Program-made: the position numbers and the translations under genes
Part shown: positions 8,541 to 17,397 of the stretch, one piece after another
How positions within the stretch are numbered: position 1 is the first letter of the stretch
How the letters are laid out: each line of letters starts with the position of its first letter
Assembly: GCA_028284635.1 (NCBI GenBank)
Contig: JANQRJ010000064.1
Coordinates: 1-33,182, forward strand
DNA: 33,182 bases
Direction of reading: 5' to 3'
Source: Pelagicoccus sp.
GTDB taxonomy: Bacteria; Verrucomicrobiota; Verrucomicrobiia; Opitutales; Opitutaceae
Notes under the pieces: generated by a model
Database searches by the model: none
What the model saw: the letters and a program-made list of their open reading frames with translations, nothing else
What the model was told of the DNA's origin: nothing

Positions 8541-10076
8541 CTAGTCCTCCTTTTGAGGCCGGGGAAAGAGGATGGTCTTCTCTCCGATCTTCGATCCGAC
8601 GAGGGCTTGCGAAGCCTTGATGCGATCGCGCCAGGCTGCTTCCGACTTGTATCCAAGCAGTTCGTACACGCGAGCCGTGGTATCGGGCATGACAGGCTCA
8701 AGCAGTCCTACGGCCCGACGTAGGGCCTCGGCCATGAGGGTGAGAGCCGTTTCCATAATCTCACGGTCTCGAGCGTCTTCGGACTTGGCCAGCTTCCAGG
8801 GCGACCGCTGCTCGGCGTAGCGATTGATGGAGCGGATGAAGTTGAAGGCCAGCTCGAGGCCCTTGTGGAACTGAAGCTCCTCGTAGAGCTCGACGACCCG
8901 AGTCTCGGTATCCTGCCAAACCGCTTCGAGCTCCGTCTCGGGATCCTCGGAGATGGACATTGGCGGAAAGGTCTCGCCGCAGTAGCGGGGCGTCATGGTG
9001 AGAACGCGATTGAGCAAATTGCCCAGGTCGTTGGCGAGGTCGCTGTTGTAGCGGCTCATGTAGAGCTCGACGGAGAATTCGCTGTCCTGCCCGACGTTCA
9101 TCTCGCGCGTGACGAAGTAGCGGAAGGCGTCGGCCCCGAACTGATCGACGAGATTCAGCGGATCCACCACTTCGCCCGTGCTCTTGGACATCTTCTGCCC
9201 GGAGGTCAGCCACCAGCCATGCACGAGCAGTCCCTTCGGCATTTCGACGCCGATGGCCTTGAGCATGATCGGCCAGTAGACCGCGTGCGGCGGCACGAGG
9301 ATGTCCTTTCCAATAACGTGATAATCGACCGGCCAGCGCTTCTCGAACTCCGCAGTCCCATAGCCGACGGCGCTGATGTAGTTCACCAGAGCGTCGAACC
9401 AGACGTAGGTCACGTAATTCTCGTCGAAAGGCAGCGAAATGCCCCACTCCAGCCGCTCCTTGGGGCGCGAGATGCACAGGTCGTTGATCGGCTCCTTGAG
9501 GAACTCCAGGACCTGTTTGGCCCGAAAGCGAGGAAAGATGAAATCCGGGTGGGACTTGATGTGCTCGATCAGCCAGTCCTGGTACTTCCCGAGCCGAAAG
9601 AAGTAGTTGCTCTCCGATATCTCGACAACCTCCCCGTAGATCTCAGGCCAGGCGCCATCCACCTTGTCCTTCTCCTGCAGAAACTGCTCGGCCCGGGCGC
9701 TGTAGTAGCCCTTGTACTCGGAGAGGTAGATCTCGCCGCGATCGAACAGGTCCTGCAGAATGCTCCGCACGACCTGCTTGTGACGTTCCTCGGTCGTGCG
9801 AATGAAGTCGTCGTTGGAGACGTTCAGCCGGCGGCAGAGCCCCTGAAACGCGTCAGCCGCCTCGTTGCAGAGCTCGATCGGCTCGATGCCGCGCTTTCGA
9901 GCCGACTGCTGAACTTTTTGGCCATGCTCGTCCAGTCCGGTCAAAAAGTGGACCCGATCCCCCATGAGGCGACGAAAACGTGCAAGCACGTCGGTCAGCA
10001 CCTTTTCGTAAGCGTGACCGAGATGGGGATCCCCATTGGCGTAGTCGATAGCGGTGGTGATGTAGAAGGACTTCAT
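8541..10076 (-). CDS. metG: methionyl-tRNA synthetase
   Basis: 511 residues from ATG at 10076. A class I aminoacyl-tRNA synthetase charging tRNA-Met. Visible motifs are the HIGH signature as HLGH (18-21), GLDEHGQK (47-54), YVWFDALVNY near 224-233 and KMSKS (295-299). The C-terminal half is the helical anticodon-binding domain. The protein ends soon after it, so the extra C-terminal dimerisation domain of long MetRS forms is absent. In the connective peptide, where zinc-binding forms have Cys-x2-Cys, the sequence is YYSARAEQF, with no cysteine. It is the first gene of the metG-menF-menD operon; no functional link to menaquinone is known, so co-transcription may simply reflect growth-related expression. 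Confidence 0.97.
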   Translation of the reverse strand: MKSFYITTAIDYANGDPHLGHAYEKVLTDVLARFRRLMGDRVHFLTGLDEHGQKVQQSARKRGIEPIELCNEAADAFQGLCRRLNVSNDDFIRTTEERHKQVVRSILQDLFDRGEIYLSEYKGYYSARAEQFLQEKDKVDGAWPEIYGEVVEISESNYFFRLGKYQDWLIEHIKSHPDFIFPRFRAKQVLEFLKEPINDLCISRPKERLEWGISLPFDENYVTYVWFDALVNYISAVGYGTAEFEKRWPVDYHVIGKDILVPPHAVYWPIMLKAIGVEMPKGLLVHGWWLTSGQKMSKSTGEVVDPLNLVDQFGADAFRYFVTREMNVGQDSEFSVELYMSRYNSDLANDLGNLLNRVLTMTPRYCGETFPPMSISEDPETELEAVWQDTETRVVELYEELQFHKGLELAFNFIRSINRYAEQRSPWKLAKSEDARDREIMETALTLMAEALRRAVGLLEPVMPDTTARVYELLGYKSEAAWRDRIKASQALVGSKIGEKTILFPRPQKED

Positions 10077-10265
10077 TTAGAAAGCAAAGCGACGACGGAT
10101 AAGCCGCGCCCGCCAAGCCGGCAATCCTAATGCGCCTGCGACGGCGCGAGAACGACTTACGCCCGCTATTTACGGCAGCGATTCCGGGTTGAGCCTAATG
10201 GAACCAGGCAAGGAGTCCGAGTTTAGAGCGGAGGATAGCATTCATGCCAGCCCCGTATCTTTCTC

Positions 10266-10271
10266 TATTAT
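10266..10271 (+). promoter_or_regulatory. weak -10-like box upstream of the pseudopilin cassette
   Basis: TATTAT sits 89 bases before the ATG at 10360, without a convincing -35 at 16-18 bases. The 10077-10359 gap is otherwise featureless and separates divergent metG and the pseudopilin genes. Confidence 0.2.
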
Positions 10272-10359
10272 GCCGAAGATCTAGGGAAAACCATAGGGCA
10301 TTGGCCGATGCACACAATCAACCGACCCATTGTATCCAGCAGCCTGCCAAGAAAAGTAC

Positions 10360-10911
10360 ATGAATTCACATTCATCTGATAAGCGCCAACGTCGCATCGA
10401 TGCGTTTTCCCTCGTAGAGCTGATGATAGCCATCTCGATTCTGACGCTCGTCGGACTCGGCACTCTGAGCGGAATGCTGCAATCGCGACGCATGACCGAG
10501 GGATCCATCTATGTGGCCACAGCGACAACCGTAGCCCAGGGCTACATCGAGCAATTGAAGAACATGAAGTTCGATCTGCTGGACGAGTCAGTCTTCACCG
10601 AACTCATAAACCAAGGAGCTCCCGATACGCTGACCGTTTCCCCCATGGTCGCAGATCCCGAGGTTGGAGATTCGGCGACCGACGTCCCCAACGTGAAGCT
10701 GATCGACATCAACAACACCACTTCCGACACCACAGACGATCTCCAAATGACCTTCGTAGTCTACATCGACGACATAACCGACTCCGCAACCGGGATAGGC
10801 GACGCTCGCCGCATCATTCTACGGTGGTCCTACACCGACAATTCCAACAAGAACGCCCGATTCGTGGGCAACACCCTCTACGCCATCCGCTCTAGCGTGC
10901 CGACCTTCTAG
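10360..10911 (+). CDS. type IV pseudopilin, PilV/GspI-like (cassette gene 1)
   Basis: 183 residues from ATG 10360; an upstream in-frame TTG at 10330 would add ten residues but fits the prepilin leader less well. A class III leader is clear: a short basic, hydrophilic leader, cleavage expected at A15/F16, then FSLVELMIAISILTLVGLG with Glu at +5 of the mature protein, as PilD-type peptidase/methylase substrates require. The rest is a variable Asp/Thr-rich globular domain. Minor pilins of this type prime or cap a type IV pilus or type II secretion pseudopilus. It is followed after 4 bases by another pseudopilin and then a PilX-like protein, an order reminiscent of pilV-pilW-pilX and of the Verru_Chthon cassettes known in Verrucomicrobia. 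The assembly ATPase and secretin genes are not in the window. Confidence 0.88.
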   Translation: MNSHSSDKRQRRIDAFSLVELMIAISILTLVGLGTLSGMLQSRRMTEGSIYVATATTVAQGYIEQLKNMKFDLLDESVFTELINQGAPDTLTVSPMVADPEVGDSATDVPNVKLIDINNTTSDTTDDLQMTFVVYIDDITDSATGIGDARRIILRWSYTDNSNKNARFVGNTLYAIRSSVPTF

Positions 10912-10915
10912 CCTC

Positions 10916-11533
10916 ATGAAAACTCCTCCCAAGCGAAACATGCGGCAAGGCTTCACGCTGATCGAGATCATGGTTACCACCACGATTTTCGTGGTAGTCA
11001 TGGGTACCGCCATGAGCTTCCTGCTCAACAGCTCGAATACCACCGCCTACAACGAGGGCAAGCTGCTCATCAACCGAGATATTCGAGCTTTCACCAGCGA
11101 GCTCTCCGACCGCGCTACCTTCGCAAACTTCTTCGAGATCTACACTTCATTTACCGACCGATCCGAGCAAAACGCTGGCAGATCGGGCGATTTTCTCGTT
11201 CTGGTATACACCGAGCCGACCGATCCCAGCCTCTACAAACGGATCATCGGCTACTACCGCGCCGCCAGCGGCTCGACGGAAGGACCGGTACAGAAATTCG
11301 AGATCGACTACACCACTCCGGCTAGCGGGAACATTCTCGATCTGCTGCCCGCCACCAGCACGCTCGGCACGCACGAGGAAGTGATCGAGCTCTCCAAAGG
11401 CCTGAGCGACGGGCGGCTTTTCTACAACTTCTACGATCGAAGCATCACCGTGCAAGGCGAGATCCTGCACGAAGGAAGCACTCTCAAACGAGCCACCAAC
11501 ACCTACAACTTCACCATCTCCCCCCGAGGATAG
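10916..11533 (+). CDS. type IV pseudopilin, PilW/GspJ-like (cassette gene 2)
   Basis: 205 residues. The leader MKTPPKRNMRQG is followed by FTLIEIMVTTTIFVVVMGTA, giving cleavage at G12/F13 and Glu at +5. The mature domain is about 190 residues with alternating hydrophobic strands and acidic loops, as in PilW/GspJ-like minor pilins. It starts 4 bases after the previous stop and ends 6 bases before the next ATG, so the three genes form one operon. The exported partner or substrate cannot be told from sequence. Confidence 0.88.
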   Translation: MKTPPKRNMRQGFTLIEIMVTTTIFVVVMGTAMSFLLNSSNTTAYNEGKLLINRDIRAFTSELSDRATFANFFEIYTSFTDRSEQNAGRSGDFLVLVYTEPTDPSLYKRIIGYYRAASGSTEGPVQKFEIDYTTPASGNILDLLPATSTLGTHEEVIELSKGLSDGRLFYNFYDRSITVQGEILHEGSTLKRATNTYNFTISPRG

Positions 11534-11539
11534 AAAACT

Positions 11540-13699
11540 ATGAATAAGAGGAAACCAACTACAGACAAGCGAGGCAATGCCATGCTGGCAGTCCTCGTCA
11601 TCGCAAGCGCGGGCGGCATCGTCATGTCCGCCATTCTGAGTCACTCGTTGACCGAGCGAAAGATAAACTCTCGTCACGAGTTGAGACTTATAGCCAAAAA
11701 CGCCTCCGAAGCCGTCTCCGAATACGGCTTCGCGCAGCTGAGAGATCGATTCGAAAAGCAGACCAACTTTGCGGCCGACGCGCTGTCTCCCAGCTCGCCA
11801 GATGCCCTCGCCATGCCGGCATCCACCCTTTTCGGGCCCCAGCTGGACTACGCCAAGTCCGAAATCATCGGCGGCGTAATACCGGGAGCTGCAAGTACCC
11901 TGGCATATATAAACCCGGCTCATCCTGCCAACGAGTTCGATCCCCTGCGTGGCCAAAAAGTCTACTCGCGCAACATAGCGCTTTACGCAAAAGCCACGGT
12001 AAACGATCCGAGAGGCGGACCCGACATCACCTCCTACACTACCCAGCAGCTATCCGTGCGCGATGCGCCACTCTTCGCCCATGCCATCTTCTACAACCTC
12101 GATCTCGAAGTTTCGCCAGGTCCTAAAATGGAGATCCACGGCCCCGTCCACACCAACGGAGACCTATACGTGCAAGGCATCAGCGGCGTAGATTTCTACT
12201 ATCCCGTATCCACAGCCAAGGACATGCTCTACGGCTGGGCTACGAGCGTTTCCGCCGCTCAGGGCTCCGGTGGCGAGTCGCTGCAAAGGGGACACGTGAA
12301 GTTCAAGAACCGAAATGGCAACCTCGTCACCATAAAGGTGAACGATACCACGTTCCGCGATTCCACGATGACGGATTGGCGTACCTACGCCTCCAATACC
12401 TGGCATGGCAATCTCCTCACATGGGAGCATGGTATTGAGAACTACAAGCCCGTCGCCTTCCCCGACTACGAGCCGGACGATCTCGCGACCTCGACCTACG
12501 ATCCCGTAAACTCGGGCCACGCCCTCATCGAACCGCCGCTTCCCAGCTCGGATCCCGACTACAATGCAGAAGTCGAAGCCCAAAAGATGTCCAACAAAGC
12601 CGGTCTCTACTTCAAGTGGGATGTTCACACTCGCACTGTCACTGCCTACGACGGGCCGGGAGGCAACGAGATTGACATCGCGCACCTCATCGAGGCCGAT
12701 CCGTCCGACATCACCGTACGAGACGACTCCGACAGCGTCGACTCCGACTACCTGATCAAGATCAAGACCAACGCGATGTACGACCATCGCCGCAACCAAT
12801 ACATCGACATTCTCGAATTCAATGTCGGAAAACTCGATCAACTCATCGAAATACCCGACTACACTACAAGCCGAGGCTATCTAGGCACGGACGACGCTAC
12901 TGATTTCGCCGCTTTCTATGATCCTGCTACCGAGTGGAACGGCATCGTGTACTTCGAAACCACGACGACCTCTACGGACGCTACGGAGATCGCTCGCCTT
13001 CACTATTCCGGCATCCGTCTCTGGGGAGGCGAAACCGACGAGACCGGCCAAGGCGTCCCAAGCCGCGGAGCGGACCCCGGCATGACCTTCGCCACGAACA
13101 ACGCCCTCTACGTGAAAGGCCACTTCAACGCAGACGGTCATCTGGACAGCACGAGTTCCGCAAACAACAGCGCCATCGTGCCAGAAGTCGGCGAAGTCCC
13201 GGTCGCCCTTTTTGCAGACAGTATCTCCATCCTTTCCGGCAGTTGGAGCGACGCAGCCTCCAGCAGCAGCAGCAGCACGAAAAAGCCTGGCGCTTCCAGC
13301 ACGGAGGTAGCAGCCGCCATCGTATCGGGACTCATTCCAACCGATGCTCGCACTCCCGGCAACCCGACAGGAAACGGTCGAAGCAGTGGTGGCGTGCACA
13401 ACTTCCCCCGTTTTCTCGAAAGCTGGAGCGGAGACGACCTCTACATCCGCGGTTCACTCGTATGTCTATACGAGAGCGAAACCGACAACAGCCCTTGGCG
13501 AATAGACTACTACAGCCCGCCAGGCAGAAAATGGGGTTTCAGCAAACTCTTCCTCGAGGGAACCTATCCGCCAGGAACCCCTCTCCTGCGCACCTACCGC
13601 CGTGTCGAGTTCACAGACCTGTCCGAAGCCGAGTACAACGCTGCCATCACAGCCCTACCCTGGTCTTCGCTGGGAGGAACGACGCCGCCGTCGATCTGA
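11540..13699 (+). CDS. large PilX/GspK-like exported protein (cassette gene 3)
   Basis: 719 residues. The N-terminus MNKRKPTTDKRGNAMLAVLV runs into a hydrophobic helix (about 13-34), then SHSLTERKINSRHELRLIAK and NASEAV, the layout of PilX-N/GspK-type proteins that lack the +5 Glu. The long exported part contains GPVHTNGDLYVQG near residues 202-214, a motif I associate with large Verrucomicrobial pilin-cassette proteins, followed by Asp/Thr/Tyr-rich strands and a Ser-rich tract (about 575-590). A GAGGA ribosome site (11526-11530) lies 9 bases before the ATG. The gene ends just before a strong terminator, closing the operon. In pseudopilus systems the GspK/PilX-like protein sits at the tip; that role here is inference. 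Confidence 0.85.
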   Translation: MNKRKPTTDKRGNAMLAVLVIASAGGIVMSAILSHSLTERKINSRHELRLIAKNASEAVSEYGFAQLRDRFEKQTNFAADALSPSSPDALAMPASTLFGPQLDYAKSEIIGGVIPGAASTLAYINPAHPANEFDPLRGQKVYSRNIALYAKATVNDPRGGPDITSYTTQQLSVRDAPLFAHAIFYNLDLEVSPGPKMEIHGPVHTNGDLYVQGISGVDFYYPVSTAKDMLYGWATSVSAAQGSGGESLQRGHVKFKNRNGNLVTIKVNDTTFRDSTMTDWRTYASNTWHGNLLTWEHGIENYKPVAFPDYEPDDLATSTYDPVNSGHALIEPPLPSSDPDYNAEVEAQKMSNKAGLYFKWDVHTRTVTAYDGPGGNEIDIAHLIEADPSDITVRDDSDSVDSDYLIKIKTNAMYDHRRNQYIDILEFNVGKLDQLIEIPDYTTSRGYLGTDDATDFAAFYDPATEWNGIVYFETTTTSTDATEIARLHYSGIRLWGGETDETGQGVPSRGADPGMTFATNNALYVKGHFNADGHLDSTSSANNSAIVPEVGEVPVALFADSISILSGSWSDAASSSSSSTKKPGASSTEVAAAIVSGLIPTDARTPGNPTGNGRSSGGVHNFPRFLESWSGDDLYIRGSLVCLYESETDNSPWRIDYYSPPGRKWGFSKLFLEGTYPPGTPLLRTYRRVEFTDLSEAEYNAAITALPWSSLGGTTPPSI

Positions 13700-13728
13700 C
13701 GCCCAATATCCATACCCAGGAATCTCCG

Positions 13729-13761
13729 AATCGGTCGCTTTCTTAGCGGCCGATTTTTTTT
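13729..13761 (+). terminator. rho-independent terminator of the pseudopilin cassette
   Basis: An 11-bp stem (aatcggtcgct with agcggccgatt, one G-T pair) with a TTCTT loop is followed by an uninterrupted T-run, 29 bases after the stop at 13699. Confidence 0.9.
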
Positions 13762-13905
13762 GGATCTAGGACAATGCGAAAGCCGCGCATCAGGAAAAGG
13801 CTTGCGAGTATCTCGGCAAAGAACCGTTTGACGCCAAATCGAGCCGGCAAGCGTTGCCACGGAACCGTTTAGACGATTCCGTAGCCGACGTTCCCACACG
13901 AGTTG

Positions 13906-14148
13906 ATGAAACCCTTACTCGCAACAGCCGTCTGCGCGGCAATCGCAACCGCAGCTTTGGCCCAGATCTCCAAGCAAGAGAATACGCCAAATGAAACCGA
14001 AAGAGTCTTTCAAGAGCTTCCCCAGAACCCGGTGAGCTCCCTCGGCGCGCTCGCCCAGAAACTGGATTCAACGACCTACGGTCTGGTCGGCACCGCCACC
14101 CTGCTGCTCGCCATCGGAGCGCGAAGACTGGATTCGCAAGGCGGCTAA
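13906..14148 (+). CDS. small secreted protein with a C-terminal anchor-like helix
   Basis: 80 residues from ATG 13906 (a TTG one codon earlier is also open). Residues 1-20 form a good signal peptide ending ALA/Q. A 35-residue polar segment follows, and then STTYGLVGTATLLLAIGARR near the C-terminus: a helix of about 15 residues followed by Arg-Arg. This resembles the sorting tail of PEP-CTERM proteins (S-T-Y-x-L, helix, RR), but the Pro-Glu-Pro triplet is missing and two acidic or polar residues come after the arginines. The gene is therefore either a divergent exosortase-type substrate or a tiny inner-membrane protein. It is convergent with gatB, whose stop lies 3 bases away. It is too short for family assignment. 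Confidence 0.6.
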   Translation: MKPLLATAVCAAIATAALAQISKQENTPNETERVFQELPQNPVSSLGALAQKLDSTTYGLVGTATLLLAIGARRLDSQGG

Positions 14149-14151
14149 TCC

Positions 14152-15606
14152 TCACTCCCCAGCATCGATAAGCTCTCGCAGCAAGGCCCCAACCACCTGC
14201 GGGCTCGCCTTGCCTCGACTCTTCTTCATCACGGGTCCGAGCAAAGCGTTGATTGCCTTGGCGTTGCCGGATCTCACGTCAGCCACCACGCGTGGGTTCT
14301 CATCCAGCGCCTCCTGGCACCAAATCCGCACCTGAGATTCGTCGAAATCAGGCTTGAGGCCCTTCCGTTCGATCACCTGATCCGCCGTCTCTCCTGACTT
14401 GAACATCTCGATAAACACATCCTTCGCGATCTGCTTCGTGATCACGCCCTTTGCCACCGCTTTTGCCAAGGTCAGCAAGGAATTCGGCGTCATCTCGCAC
14501 TCTCCTAGCTGCTGATCCGCTTCCGAAAGCTCGCGCAGCAAGTCATTCGCCACGTAGTTGCCCAGAGCCTGAGCCAAATCGGGAGCCTGCTTAGCTGCAG
14601 CTTCGAACCAATCGCTCAGGCCACGGTCGGGCACCAGCACCGAAGTGATCGTATACGGCAAAGCATACTCCTCCATGAAGCGCCTCTGCTTGTCCCATGG
14701 CAGCTCGGGAATTTCGGATCGTATCCGCTCTCTCCATACGTCATCCACTCGCACCGGCATCAAATCCGGATCCGGGAAGTAGCGGTAGTCATGAGCGTCC
14801 TCCTTCTCCCGCATCGGTTCCGTGCGGCCCTGGTCCGCATCCCAGCGCCACGTGGCTTGGATAATCGTATTGCCCTTCTTCAGCTCCCGAGTCTGGCGCT
14901 TGATCTCGTACTCGATACCGTTCTTCACGCCTGTGATGCTGTTGAGGTTCTTCAGCTCGATCTTGGCTCCGAATTCCTTTTGTCCCACGGGACGAACCGA
15001 GATATTCGCATCCGCCCGCATCTGACCCTTCTCCATATCGCAGTCGGAAATCCCGCAATAGACCATTGTCTGCCGAATCGCGGTCAAAAACGCGAACGCC
15101 TCTTCCCCCGAACGCATATCCGGCTCGCTCACGATCTCCATCAGGCAAGTGTGAGCCCTATTGTAGTCCACCAAGCTGTCCTCCGCAAAGTGGTTCAGCT
15201 TGCCCACGTCGTTCTCCAGATGAATCCGAGTCAGCTTGATCGCCTTGTGCTCGCCCATCACGTTGCGGGATTCGCCGGGCAATTCGATCTCTACCTCACC
15301 CCCCTGACAGATAGGCTGATCGTACTGCGTGATCTGGTAGTTGCTCGGGCTATCAGGATAGAAGTAGTTCTTTCGGTCCCACTTGCAGGTATCGGGAATC
15401 GCGCAGCCGAACGCCAAACCCGCCTTCATGATTCCATCCAACGCCGCTTTGTTCATCACCGGCAACGCTCCCGGCAAGCTAAGCACCACCGGATCTACCA
15501 ATGCGTTAGGCTCATGTCCGTAGCCCGCCTTGACGGGCGAGAAGATCTTCGACTCGGTCTTGATCTGAACATGAACCTCTAGGCCTATAACCGCTTCGTA
15601 TTCCAT
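14152..15606 (-). CDS. gatB: aspartyl/glutamyl-tRNA amidotransferase subunit B
   Basis: 484 residues from ATG 15606. It forms the tRNA-binding kinase subunit of GatCAB, which phosphorylates misacylated Glu-tRNA(Gln) or Asp-tRNA(Asn) and amidates it with ammonia from GatA. The N-terminal cradle is canonical: YEAVIGLEVHVQIKTESKIF, LSLPGALPVMN, DRKNYFYPDSPSNYQITQYD, then HLENDVGKLNH, VDYNRA and GQMRADANIS. The C-terminal YqeY-like helical tail (about 330-484) is complete. Its ATG overlaps the gatA stop by one base (TGATG), indicating translational coupling. A GTG one codon upstream is an unlikely alternative. Confidence 0.98.
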   Translation of the reverse strand: MEYEAVIGLEVHVQIKTESKIFSPVKAGYGHEPNALVDPVVLSLPGALPVMNKAALDGIMKAGLAFGCAIPDTCKWDRKNYFYPDSPSNYQITQYDQPICQGGEVEIELPGESRNVMGEHKAIKLTRIHLENDVGKLNHFAEDSLVDYNRAHTCLMEIVSEPDMRSGEEAFAFLTAIRQTMVYCGISDCDMEKGQMRADANISVRPVGQKEFGAKIELKNLNSITGVKNGIEYEIKRQTRELKKGNTIIQATWRWDADQGRTEPMREKEDAHDYRYFPDPDLMPVRVDDVWRERIRSEIPELPWDKQRRFMEEYALPYTITSVLVPDRGLSDWFEAAAKQAPDLAQALGNYVANDLLRELSEADQQLGECEMTPNSLLTLAKAVAKGVITKQIAKDVFIEMFKSGETADQVIERKGLKPDFDESQVRIWCQEALDENPRVVADVRSGNAKAINALLGPVMKKSRGKASPQVVGALLRELIDAGE

Positions 15607-17072
15607 CACAATTTCGGGTGTTGATCCTTAAACGGGTGAGCCGTCTCGAACTCCTGGCCGATCGCCAGGATCTCGTCCTCCTTGAACGGCTTGCCCAAAA
15701 TCTGAAGCCCAACCGGCAACCCACCACTGTATCCACAAGGCAAAGACAATCCCGGAATTCCTGCCAAATTCGCTGAGATCGTGAAAACATCGCTCAAATA
15801 CATCGACAGCGGATCCTCCTTCTCTCCCTTGCGGAATGCCGGCTCCGGGGCCACCGGCGTAAGCAAGGCATCCACTTCGCGAAAAACGCGCTCGAAATCC
15901 TGACGGATCAGCGTCCTCACCTTTTGGGCCTTCAAATAATAGGCGTCATAGTAGCCGCTGCTCAAGACGTACGTACCCAAAATCACCCTACGCTTCACTT
16001 CTTCGCCAAATCCTTCCGCTCGAGACTGGCAGTAGATGTCAACCGAATCCTTGGCATCGAACGACTCGGCGCGATGCGTATAGCGAATGCCGTCGTAACG
16101 AGCCAGGTTAGAAGAGGCCTCAGCTGTCGCCACAATGTAGTAAGTGGCCACCGCATACTCAGTATGAGGCAGAGAAACCTCCTTGATCTCGCAACCAAGC
16201 CCCCGATAGAACTCGATCGCCTGACGCACCGGTTCCAGGGCAGGCGAATCCGCCACGCCCGCGAAGTACTCCTTCGGCAAGCCAAGCGTCCATTGGCGCC
16301 CCTTCAAGGACTCCAGCGAAGCGACGAAGTCCGGCACCTCAGCCTTGTAGGAAGTGGAGTCAAACGCATCGTGTCCGGAAATGGCCTGCAACAGCGAAGC
16401 AGCGTCTTTCACATTGCGAGCCAATGGTCCGATCTGATCTAGCGAAGAGGCAAATGCCGCCAAGCCATAGCGCGACACCCGTCCATAGGTCGGCTTGAGC
16501 CCTACCACTCCGCAATACGAAGCCGGCTGCCGAATGCTCCCACCGGTGTCGCTACCCAACGCGAATACCGCTTCCCCCGCCGCAACCGCAGCTGCAGAGC
16601 CACCCGAGCTGCCGCCAGGTACGCATTCAAGATTCCAAGGATTCGAAGTCGGGCCAAAAGCGGAGTTCTCCGTCGAAGAGCCCATCGCGAATTCATCGAG
16701 ATTCAACCTCCCGAAAAGAACCGCGCCCGTCGACTTCAGTTTCTGAATACAGGTAGCATCGTAAGGCGAAACGAAACGCTCCAGCATCTTGCTCGAGCAA
16801 GTAAGGGGTTGCCCATAGACCGCCAGATTGTCCTTCAGCCCAACCGGAATGCCGTCGAGCGGACCGAGAACATCGCCCGAAGCGCGACGCTCGTCGGATG
16901 CGCTGGCCTGAGCCAAGGCATCCGCTTCGTCGAAGCTGTTGAACGCCCCTACCTGCTCGTCAACGGACTTCGTCCGATCGATCAAGGCCTGCGTGAGCTC
17001 TACCGAAGACAGTTCTCCACCCGCAAGAAGCTCCGCCAGTTCAGACGCCGATTTATAATAAAGTTCCTGCAT
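15606..17072 (-). CDS. gatA: aspartyl/glutamyl-tRNA amidotransferase subunit A
   Basis: 488 residues. The glutaminase subunit of GatCAB, releasing ammonia from glutamine for transfer to tRNA-bound Glu/Asp on GatB. The amidase-signature Ser-cisSer-Lys triad is intact: K80 in PVGLKDN, S155 in PGGSSGGSA and S179 in [11 protein letters not shown]. Length and motif order match the family exactly. ATG at 17072 lies 16 bases after gatC, and the stop overlaps the gatB start. Its presence implies that the organism makes Gln-tRNA and/or Asn-tRNA by the indirect route; which one depends on whether glnS/asnS exist elsewhere. Confidence 0.98.
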   Translation of the reverse strand: MQELYYKSASELAELLAGGELSSVELTQALIDRTKSVDEQVGAFNSFDEADALAQASASDERRASGDVLGPLDGIPVGLKDNLAVYGQPLTCSSKMLERFVSPYDATCIQKLKSTGAVLFGRLNLDEFAMGSSTENSAFGPTSNPWNLECVPGGSSGGSAAAVAAGEAVFALGSDTGGSIRQPASYCGVVGLKPTYGRVSRYGLAAFASSLDQIGPLARNVKDAASLLQAISGHDAFDSTSYKAEVPDFVASLESLKGRQWTLGLPKEYFAGVADSPALEPVRQAIEFYRGLGCEIKEVSLPHTEYAVATYYIVATAEASSNLARYDGIRYTHRAESFDAKDSVDIYCQSRAEGFGEEVKRRVILGTYVLSSGYYDAYYLKAQKVRTLIRQDFERVFREVDALLTPVAPEPAFRKGEKEDPLSMYLSDVFTISANLAGIPGLSLPCGYSGGLPVGLQILGKPFKEDEILAIGQEFETAHPFKDQHPKL

Positions 17073-17088
17073 CGCTATAACTAAAAGC

Positions 17089-17379
17089 TCAATCCACCAC
17101 CTTCGGTACTACGAACATGTTGTTCCTCTGGGCAGGAGCGTTTTTCAAAGCTTCATCCACTGGCAGCGAATCGCTTGCCACGTCTTCGCGCCAGACGTTC
17201 TCGACAGGGTGCGGATGGGCCGTCGGCTCGACCTCACTCGTATCCAGCTCGCCAAGCTTCTCCACGTATCCAATGATCGAATTCAGCTGAGACGAAAATT
17301 TCGCCTTCTCCTCTTCACTGAGATTAATCCGGGCCAGCTTGGCCGTATATTCTATATCGAACTGGGAATCCTCTGCCAT
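17089..17379 (-). CDS. gatC: aspartyl/glutamyl-tRNA amidotransferase subunit C
   Basis: 96 residues from ATG 17379. A small subunit that wraps around the GatA/GatB interface and stabilises the complex. It shows the usual pattern: [39 protein letters not shown], then a conserved tail [11 protein letters not shown]. The start is decided by GGAGG (on the plus strand cctcc 17388-17392) placed 8 bases upstream; an upstream TTG at 17394 would overlap that site. It begins 18 bases after the pheT stop, so it belongs to the pheS-pheT-gatCAB run. Confidence 0.96.
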   Translation of the reverse strand: MAEDSQFDIEYTAKLARINLSEEEKAKFSSQLNSIIGYVEKLGELDTSEVEPTAHPHPVENVWREDVASDSLPVDEALKNAPAQRNNMFVVPKVVD

Positions 17380-17387
17380 ATCGAAAA

Positions 17388-17392
17388 CCTCC
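17388..17392 (-). promoter_or_regulatory. Shine-Dalgarno of gatC
   Basis: GGAGG 8 bases before ATG 17379 on the minus strand. It is notable because most genes here have no clear site, and it fixes the gatC start. Confidence 0.8.
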
Positions 17393-17397
17393 AACTG

